Shown here one piece after another: positions 57,054-64,000 of a stretch of 64,000 nt of DNA. Within the stretch, counting starts at the first letter, position 1. Every line of letters begins with the position of its first letter. The stretch covers positions 231,321,613 through 231,385,612 of the forward strand of contig NC_056522.1 of assembly GCF_019175285.1 (NCBI RefSeq). The letters run 5' to 3'. Source of the stretch: Sceloporus undulatus (Eukaryota > Chordata > Lepidosauria > Squamata > Phrynosomatidae). The position numbers and the translations under genes were made by a program. The notes beneath the pieces are model-generated. The model worked only from the letters and a program-made list of their open reading frames with translations. It had not been told where the DNA came from and ran no database searches.

Positions 57054-57088
57054 TTTACATGTAAATCTTTTACATGTAAATCTTTTAC
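57054..57088. repeat. 15-bp direct repeat of TTTACATGTAAATC
   Basis: TTTACATGTAAATC at 57054-57067 and 57069-57082, then a partial third copy. Each unit holds the palindrome TTACATGTAA. It lies about 420 bases upstream of the LCT start. Confidence 0.7.
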
Positions 57089-57436
57089 AAGCCATCTTCC
57101 TCCAGGTGTTGAAGCACAGAATGGGTACAAAATGTTTTGCCATTTCCTTGAGAGAATTGCCAGGGAGAAAAAGAATTAGTGGCATGTCTGAGATCAACTC
57201 CTGGCACTGTCTCCTGTCTCTATCAGCATTTTAAGGGCAACATGGGATTGGGAACCTTCCATTTCCTCATGAGTTAGTTCCCTTCTGATATGTCATTTGC
57301 AATATTCTCCTTGACTGATGTTCTTTTTTAAAAAAAAATAAAACCTTCAGTGAGATTTAACCTCTGATAATATTATCTTTGCTTCTGTTGCTGTTTGTCA
57401 ACTTTGTACCCTTCTGATAGAGAATACAAGTTAAAT

Positions 57437-57501
57437 GTTAATTTTATTATCTTTGGTTGAATATAAGAGAGGCAAGAGCTCTTGTGTCTGTATTAGCAGA
57501 C
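57437..57501 (+). promoter_or_regulatory. LCT core promoter (TATA with CDX/GATA/HNF1-like sites)
   Basis: TATAAGAG begins at 57462, 40 bases before the ATG, leaving only about 10 bases of leader; mammalian LCT also has a very short 5' UTR. Directly upstream are TTTTAT (57442-57447, CDX2 type), TTATCT (57447-57452, reverse of AGATAA, GATA type) and GTTAAT (57437-57442, HNF1 half-site). CDX2, GATA and HNF1 are the known regulators of the mammalian LCT promoter. Occupancy here is inferred only. Confidence 0.6.
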
Positions 57502-58159
57502 ATGGCACTGATACGCAAGCTGTCCTTGATTTTTCTTCTCCCTTTCATTTGCACTGGAGTAGAGTGGGATCCTACTGAGAATTTTATTTTTATTGCTGGC
57601 CCTCTTACTAATGCGTTAGTAAGTAATTTAAACACCCAAAGGGGAAATGTAAGAGACAGCAGTCTTAATTCTGTGATGGCCCAGTTGGATTATTTTTGCC
57701 ATCAGCCTTCCCTCCCTTCCTTGCTGCCATACTTTGCTGAACTTCGTGGAAATGATGTGACTCACTTTAAGGTGTTCTTGCCTTGGACTCAAATCTTCCC
57801 AGAGATGAATGCCCAAAGTGCCAATGAGACTAACATTGTATGCTACAGACGGCTTCTTGGAATGCTCCAAGCTGCAGATCTCAAACCGGTTTTAATACTA
57901 CATCAAAAGCACTTGCCAAACTCTTTAAGTGCTCAGCTTTCTTTGAGACAGCCTGCAACTTTCGTTGACCTTTTTGCTGAATATGCCGAGTTTGCCTTTG
58001 GATTGTTTGGTGATCTTGTTGACACTTGGCTTACTTTCAGCAACTTGCCTGAGGCTGCAGAGTCTCTGACTCAAGGAGATCCACATGCTTCTCTCCAGGT
58101 GTTAGCTTCAGCCCATGAAAAGGTTTATACAATTTACCATGAAAAATATGCTTCAGAAG
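57502..58159 (+). CDS. LCT: LCT exon 1, lactase-phlorizin hydrolase N-terminal region
   Basis: Lactase is a brush-border glycoside hydrolase family 1 protein with four tandem GH1-like regions; regions I-II are the proregion in mammals. This exon encodes 219 codons plus one base. It starts with a signal peptide (MALIRKLSLIFLLPFICTG), then NFIFIAGPLTNALVSNL, CYRRLLGMLQAADLKPVLIL and FVDLFAEYAEFAFGLFGDLV, which align along the whole length of human exon 1 (recalled GPLTNDLL, CYRRLLKALK, FADLFADYATFAF). The ATG at 57502 follows the TATA box at the right distance; an in-frame TTG further 5' lies before the TATA box and is not used. The donor is GTAAAT in phase 1, as in human. The exon is open and looks under constraint, but the matching exon 2 is broken, so the gene's status is uncertain. 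Confidence 0.88.
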
Positions 58160-58228
58160 GTAAATAAAAATGCTGGCGCAGGATTATCTATACGTGGTGG
58201 TTGTAGATGTGACTATGATGTGTATGAA

Positions 58229-58805
58229 TTCAAAGACGTAGCCATGTTAACCTGTAGAATCAGTATGTAAAGAGATCTTGTAGCATCTTTGAGACTGAAA
58301 GAAAGAGGTTGGCAGCATGAACTTTCGTAGACTTCAGTCTACCTCCTCAGAGGCACTTAGTTTCCACTCCAGCATAATTTATCATAATTCACCATAAATT
58401 AGCAGCACAATCTATGAAAGCTTATGCTGCTAACTTCTTTCAGTTAGGGCCTCAACAGACCAGCAATAAACGCCAGCCTGGGGGCAAAGTGGGAGCATGG
58501 CATCCACACAACGCACACCCCAACACTGCCATCACGCCATGTGCCCAATCATACAGCGGGTGGCATCATGGCGCTCCTCTGGCACTATGTCCAGATGACA
58601 GCTCCTAAGGAGTGCCAAAAAGCCTTGGCCCTGGCAGCTATGGTACACTTTCCAAGAGGCAAAAGGGAGACACGTTTTGTGGCTCCTTTTTGCACTGTGG
58701 AAAGGCCAGATTGGGGCCGCAGCGCATAGTTGCCACAGCACTGGTCCACCGAAGAAAAGGGCAGCTGCAGACCACCCCTTAGTCAAAGGTGCTACAAGAT
58801 CTCTC
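58229..58805. repeat. Fold-back element interrupted by a GC-rich insertion
   Basis: AGCATCTTTGAGACTGAAAG and GGCAGCATGAACTTTCG on the left are mirrored by GAAAGCTTATGCTGC and AACTTCTTTCAGTTAG on the right. The expected closing sequence (TCAAAGGTGCTACAAGATCTC) only appears at 58783 after a GC-rich block (about 58448-58779) that has TTAG at both edges. The block resembles a non-autonomous hAT-like element, but the family is uncertain. Confidence 0.65.
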
Positions 58806-59045
58806 TATATAATGTCTATGGAAAGTAATGCATGCTTCTGGTCACTGCAGACAAGGATTGAGCATCTCATTTTGTTGCACTCAAAGTAAGTGGGGGAGAG
58901 GTTCCTGTTCTAGAACAGCAGAAGTTCCTTGACTCATCATGTCCTGATATCAAATTTCCTTTGTGTTGCTTCCAAACATCTGGAAAATGCTATATGCTCC
59001 TGTTGTGCCAGTTGTCATTTGAATGCATCACTTTTGTATGTTTTT

Positions 59046-59098
59046 AATTGTACTGTTCTTGTAAGACACTCTTGAGTCCCAGTTTTTTGGGGGGAAGC

Positions 59099-59152
<54 letters not shown>
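59046..59152 (+). repeat. Retroelement tail with (GAT)n
   Basis: CTTGAGTCCCAGTTTTTTGG then about 18 GAT units up to the gap. The poly-methionine reading frame is an artefact of the repeat. Confidence 0.8.
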
Positions 59153-59162
59153 NNNNNNNNNN
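59153..59162. other. Assembly gap, 10 N
   Basis: Ten undetermined bases at the end of a (GAT)n run; repeat length and any missing sequence are unknown. Confidence 0.99.
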
Positions 59163-59359
59163 CCATTGTTCAGTTGTATCCCACTGTGATCTCAAACTCT
59201 CCTTTGTACCACTGCCAACTTAGGTTTCTCCCCCCCCCCCCCCATATATACTATGGTAAGACTGTGTCTTACTTATTTGTGAAAACTCCAGCCATGAATT
59301 CCTGACTTCACTGTTTAAACCCATTCTGTTTTCCAAAAGCTTTCACACTTCAGGACCCT

Positions 59360-61438
59360 ATAAGGGAAGGGAGTTCAGGACAGATGGGAGTTTCTCAAAA
59401 GGGAGATACTGAAGGCACAATTTCAAACAGTTCCAGTGAGAAAGAAAAATCGGAGGTGTCTCAAGAAACCAGGATAGATGACAAAGGAACTTTCAACTGA
59501 GCTGAGTTTGAAACGGAGCATGTATAAGAAATGGAAAAGGGGGGAAATCACAAAAAAGGAATTCAGAGAAATAGCAGGCATTTGTAGGGGTAAAGTCAGA
59601 AAAGCTAAAGCGCAGAATGAAGTCAGGCTTGCTAGAGAGGTTAAGAACAATAAAAAGGGCTTTTTGGATATGTCTGCAGCAAAAGGAAGAAGAAGGAAAC
59701 GGTAGGGCCACTGCGTGGAGAAGATGGCAAAATGCTAACAGAAGACAGAGAAAAGGCAGAATTACTCAACACCTTCTTTGCCTCAGTCTTCTCAGAAAAG
59801 GCAAAGGGTGCTCAACCTGAAGATAATGGAGCAGAGGACAGAATAGGGGAATTTCAGCACAGAATAAATAAGGAGATAGTAAGGAATACTTTGTTAATCT
59901 AAATGAATTTAAGTCTCCAGGACCAGATGAACTACATCCAAGGGCATTAAAAGAACTGGCAAATGTAATATCCGAGCCATTGGCAATAATCTTTGAAAAC
60001 TCCTGGAAAACAGGAGAAATCCCAGCAGACTGGAGGAGGGCAAACGTTGTCCCCATCTTCAAAAAGGGGAAAAAAGAGGATCCCAACAATTATCGTCCAG
60101 TTAGTCTGACATCAGTACTAGGAAAGATTCTGGAGCAGATCATTAAACAGAGAGTCTGTGAACATCTAGAAGGCAATGCCATAATCACAAAAAGTCAACA
60201 TGGGTTTCAGAGAAACAAGTCATGCCAGACAAATCCAATCTCTTTCTTTGATAAAATTACCAGCTTGGTAGATGAAGGGAATGCTGTGGTTATAGTATAT
60301 CTTGATTTCACTAAGGCCTTTGACAAGGTTTCCCATGACATTCTTGCAAACAAGCTTGTAAAATGTGGACTAGACAAAGTAACTGTTACATGGATCTGTA
60401 ATTGGTTGACTGGCCGAACCCAAAGGTGCTCAACAATGGCTCCTTTTCATCCTGGAGAGAAGTGACCAGTGGAGTCCCACAGGGCTCTGTCCTGGGCCCA
60501 GTGTTATTCAATATCTTTATCAATGACTTGGATGACAGAATTGGTAGCATACTTATCAAATTTGCAGATGACACCAAATTAGGAGGAATAGCTAATACTC
60601 CAGAGGACAGGATCAACATTCAAAATGACCTGAATAGACTAGAAAGCTGGGCCAAAGCTAACAAAATGAAATTCAACACGGAGAAATGTAAGGTACTGCA
60701 CTTAGGGCAGAAAAATGAAATGCACAGATATAGGATGGGAGACACCTGGCTGAATGAAACTACATGTGAAAGGGATCTGGGAGTATAAGTAGACCACAAG
60801 TTGAACATGAGTGAACAGTGCAATGCGGCAGCTAAAAAGGCCAATGCAATTTTAGGCTGCATCAATAAAAGTATAGTGTCTAGATCAAGAGAAGTAATAG
60901 TGCCACTGTATTCTGCTCTGGTTAGGCCCCACCTGGAATATTGTGTCCAGTTCTGGGCACCACAATTTAAAAAGGATGTGGAGAAACTGGAGCGTGTCCA
61001 GAGGAGGGCGACTAAAATGGTGAAAGGTCTGGAAACCATGCCCTATGAGGAACAACTCAGGGAGCTGGGTATGTTTAGCCTGGAGAAGAGAAGGTTAAGA
61101 GGTGATATGATAGCCCTGTTTAAATATTTGAAAGGATGTCATATTGAGGAGGGAGCTGGCTTGTTTTCTGCTGCTCCAGAGACTAGGACCCGGAGCAATG
61201 GATGCAAGCTACAGGAAAAGAAATTCCACCTCAACATTAGGAGGAACTTCCTGACAGTAAGGGCTGTTTGACAGTGGAACACACTTCCTTGGAGTATAGT
61301 GGAGTCTCCTAACTTGGAGGTCTTTAAGCAGAGGCTAGATGGCCATCTGTTGGGGATGCTTTGATTTGGATTTCCTGCATGGCAGGGGGTTGGACTGGAT
61401 GGCCCTTGTGGTCTCTTCCAACTCTATGATTCTATTCA
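59360..61438 (+). mobile_element. CR1 LINE, 5'-truncated, younger copy in LCT intron 1
   Basis: Covers the region between endonuclease and reverse transcriptase and the whole reverse transcriptase. Visible motifs: [55 protein letters not shown], the catalytic FADDTKLGG, and the C-terminal [14 protein letters not shown]. It ends with the CR1 3' repeat CTATGATTCTATTC. The endonuclease is missing. Frame changes occur near 59880 and 60410, and a stop TAA at 60786-60788. It is much better preserved than the copy at 26640, so it probably inserted later, but it is not autonomous. Confidence 0.93.
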
Positions 61439-62018
61439 CACTATGCAATTATAGTGCTGTGTAAATGAGCCTTGGTCATAATTCTGCTACCCAAAACATG
61501 AGCTTCCTCTCTTTTTCTATGGGCTGCATGATGTCCTTCCTTAAATCCCTAAAACAGTTTCTTGATCAGCTCTCGTATCTGGCACAAACCCCTAGTTCTT
61601 CTCAACCTTATCTGACCAAACAACTCTTACACTATTAAATTATTGTCTTTTCCTTGCTTTACACTCTTTCTTTCCATTTGTCCCAGAAGTTCTTGATGTT
61701 GTTCCAGAAGTGCTTGATGCTTTTCTTAAAAATACAGGGGGAAATAGCTAAAAACACGCACATCTGTCCTTAAATCCCACAGTGTGCCCATTAAGACAGC
61801 AATGCAAACACTTCATTGTCAGTATATAATAAGAGCTAAAGGAAAAACAGGACTAAACACTTGTCCCTATCAGGTATGGGCAATGAACAGCAAAAACCCA
61901 GCAAACTTGATCAAGATTGGTGGGACATGGCTGGGAACTGGATTTGACCTTCTCCCTGTTCCCTGAACAAGATTGCTATTTCCCTGTTGCTAATTGCCAG
62001 GGAGAAAGGACATACATG

Positions 62019-62228
62019 CCCTAAAGGCACTAGATCCCACTAGATCTTGGAAGCTAAGCAGGATCAGTCATGGTTAGTGTTTGGCTGGGAGACTATTGCA
62101 TACTGGTGCTGTAGGCTATATTTCAGAGGAGGGCCATCGCAACCCACCTCTTTCCTTGCCTAAGAAAACCCTATGAAATTCAAGGGGTCTCCATAAATTG
62201 ACAATGGACTTGCAGGCACATACACACA
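62019..62228 (+). repeat. 5S rRNA-derived SINE, complete
   Basis: The head copies the 3' two thirds of 5S rRNA: AGATCTTGGAAGCTAAGCAGG, CATGGTTAGTGTTTGG, CTGGGAGAC and GGTGCTGTAGGCTA. This includes the internal pol III promoter (A box, C box). The body AAGAAAACCCTATGAAATTC and tail GCAGGCACATACACACA follow. A 3' fragment of the same family is at 14690. Confidence 0.85.
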
Positions 62229-62942
62229 ATTTCTAGGGATTGTTGCTTTTCTTCCATGCACTTTTTGAGGTTGATGGATTAGTTGTGTAGAAGTGTAGGA
62301 GGAGCAGGCCAAGGTTCTCCGGGCCTCAGTTTGACCATTTGTTGTTTGTTTGTTTGTGTCCCATCCTTCTTCCAGTCTTGGGACTCAACAACATTTATTT
62401 ATAACACCTTTCCAGCAAAGGGCAGAATATCAAACATATATAATCAAAAATGGACGATAAAACACAACACTGCAAAATCTTAAAATACTAAAGTAATATG
62501 CTAATATACTAAAACAAACTCCTTGTCACTTAAGAAAACTTACACAAAAAAATTACAGATGAAACTTTTAGCGTCAAATGTTCACACAGTCAAAACCATA
62601 CAAAAGTTCAGATCTAATTAAACTATCTATAGAATTTAAAACAACAAATGTGGACAACAGACCACATTAATAACCCTTTCCTCGTATGAGTCCATTCCTC
62701 AAGGCCAACTGAAACAAAAAAACATCTTCAGTTGCTACTGGAAAGATACTGCATAGGAGACCATTCTAGTCTCTCTAGAAAGACAGATCCAACCACCAAA
62801 AAACCAATGGTATCATTACTGGATATGATATATATTTTGTCCATCTTTTGTATCTTCTGTTTATATCTTTTTTCTCACCTTATCCTTCTTTATATCTTCT
62901 ACATCTTCTAATCTTACTAAATTTTAGTAAGCAAGTTAGTTA

Positions 62943-63180
62943 AAACAGAAAACTGTCTGAAAAGCACCATGTAATAATAATAATAATAATAATAATAAAT
63001 TTATTTATATTTCCCACCTCTCCCTGTGGATCAAGGCGGGATTACAACCTGATAAAATACACACAATAGTGCAATTGATAAAATACAGACAACAACAATA
63101 ATTCAGTTAAAAAGCTAAAGCTTATCATATTACAACAATAATTAACAATAAAATTGCTCAATGGTCATAATCATAATCAA
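62943..63180 (-). repeat. Retroelement 3' end with (AAT)n
   Basis: (AAT)n followed by AATTTATTTATATTTCCCACC and GGATCAAGGCGGGATTACAAC, the inverse of the common squamate tail (GTAATCCCGCCTTGATCC). Family not assigned. Confidence 0.55.
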
Positions 63181-63375
63181 AGGGGTGGAGCATAAGAGGG
63201 AATAGTTGTCCTATTCCAGATCAGATGGATCAGATGTACACTGATAATAGCCTATAGCCTATAATAGCATAGTAAATGAACAATTAGAATCTGCCTGTCT
63301 ATCGAGCAGATTTTTTTTTTCTTCCACAAGTCAATAATTAGAAGTATTGATTTCTTTTCTTCTTTTGACTTTCAG

Positions 63376-63664
63376 ATGGAAAAATGTCTATTTCATTAGA
63401 TGTTCATGATGATGCTGTGCTGGTGCCATCTGGACCTTTCTTGGCTTCAATTCTGGTGATGGGTTTAATTTTCTTGAATTCTGCCTACATAAAATGCTTA
63501 TTTGCCTAGAAAAAGTGAGATCACTTTCATACTGAAGTTTTATTTGGGTTCACTCTGGCCTGAATATAGTGTGACCTTCCCTCCTCCTGAGAAACTTATT
63601 GGCAGCTTGTTCAGCCTGTATTTGCAATCTGTATGAAGCTATTGAGCATCTGCCAGGTTGTTGA
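63376..63664 (+). pseudogene. LCT: LCT exon 2 counterpart, apparently decayed
   Basis: The acceptor TTTCAG at 63370-63375 joins exon 1 in frame: D-GKMSISLDVHDDAVLV, matching human GKLSVVLRAEDIPELL (from memory). In that frame the reading ends at TAG 63507-63509 after a hydrophobic stretch (FLASILVMGLIFLNSAY). In the +2 frame, similarity to human exon 2 seems to continue: FNFLEF at 63464 (human VDFLSL) and NLYEAIE at 63626 (human SLFEAIN). The spacing between these two points is nearly the human spacing (54 versus 56 residues). That frame also has stops at 63533, 63572 and 63662. The simplest reading is a frameshift between about 63420 and 63464 plus later stops, so LCT is eroding. The alternative is a short 263-residue product with a hydrophobic C-terminal anchor. 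Confidence 0.55.
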
Positions 63665-64000
63665 GCTGTTCTTGGCTTGGCAGGTCATCGGCTGTGTACT
63701 TTAGCTGAATCTATAATGAGGTCTTTCCTATTGTTGAGGGAAATAATGGATCATTTGGATTAAAATTCATGGAACAAATACAAGACACTGTAAAGCTGAT
63801 GTGAGAAAGCTACATATGAATGTGCATGCACACACAGACAATTTGCTCTGGCTGACAGGCTGCCTTTTTGGGGCGGTCTGTCCTAGGCCAAAGAAAATGT
63901 ATTTAAAAATAGATACAGACCTGCATGTTTGACTCCTGGTGTGTGAGTACTCTTGTGTTATATCCATTTCCAACTATTTGAAAAGTATACACAACAATGA

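Larger units (their letters stand above)
58160..63375 (+). other. LCT intron 1 (5.2 kb), mostly repeats
   Basis: Holds a fold-back element split by a GC-rich insert, a LINE tail with (GAT)n and a 10-N gap, the large CR1 copy and a 5S-derived SINE. 61440-62015 and 62380-62950 have no assigned feature; the second looks like a diverged repeat. Confidence 0.7.

Noticed and set aside
57457-57501. In-frame upstream extension of LCT exon 1
   Set aside because: It begins with TTG, overlaps the TATA box, and would spoil the N-terminal signal peptide; the ATG at 57502 fits the family.
62041-62120. Possible 5S rRNA gene
   Set aside because: The 5' third of 5S rRNA is missing or diverged and an unrelated body and tail follow, so it is a SINE head rather than a gene.

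Overview
The window is vertebrate nuclear DNA from a squamate reptile, most likely an iguanian lizard. The evidence is its repeat content: CR1 LINEs, an RTE/BovB-like LINE end, tRNA-derived SINEs with ACA tails, a 5S rRNA-derived SINE, and many short Tigger-like and fold-back DNA elements. The genus cannot be fixed from sequence alone. Protein-level calls were made by reading splice sites and comparing with human proteins from memory; no search was run.

Three host genes lie head to tail on the + strand in the classical vertebrate order DARS1 - MCM6 - LCT. (1) 1-26230: the 3' part of DARS1 (cytosolic aspartyl-tRNA synthetase). Nine exons, matching human exons 8-16, run from 12457 to 25754 with a poly(A) signal at 26208. 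The 5' exons were not found and should lie upstream. (2) 26230-37090: a repeat-rich intergenic region with a 2.1 kb CR1 LINE, several SINEs, palindromic MITEs, an RTE/BovB-like fragment, a 10-N gap and an AT-rich block with a local duplication. (3) 37090-56830: MCM6, complete in 17 exons (827 codons). It has a GC-rich promoter with two E2F-type sites, and its introns carry nested transposons and a VNTR-bearing retroelement. (4) 56840-64000: start of LCT (lactase-phlorizin hydrolase). Exon 1 (57502-58159) is open with a signal peptide and a compact TATA/CDX/GATA-like promoter. The exon 2 counterpart (63376 onward) stops after 43 codons; residual lactase similarity continues in another frame with further stops. 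LCT may be decaying in this lineage, or it may make a short product.

The three genes share a location rather than a pathway: tRNA charging for translation, the replicative helicase, and an intestinal brush-border glycosidase. In mammals MCM6 introns hold the distal lactase enhancers; here MCM6 intron 13 is only about 0.6 kb and no homologous enhancer was recognised.

The main repeat-level observation is a retroelement family with an internal tandem array (76-86 bp units). It is present twice in opposite orientation (2451-2962 and 45148-45904), one copy cleanly inserted into a Tigger-like transposon. No retroviral or other LTR element was recognised.
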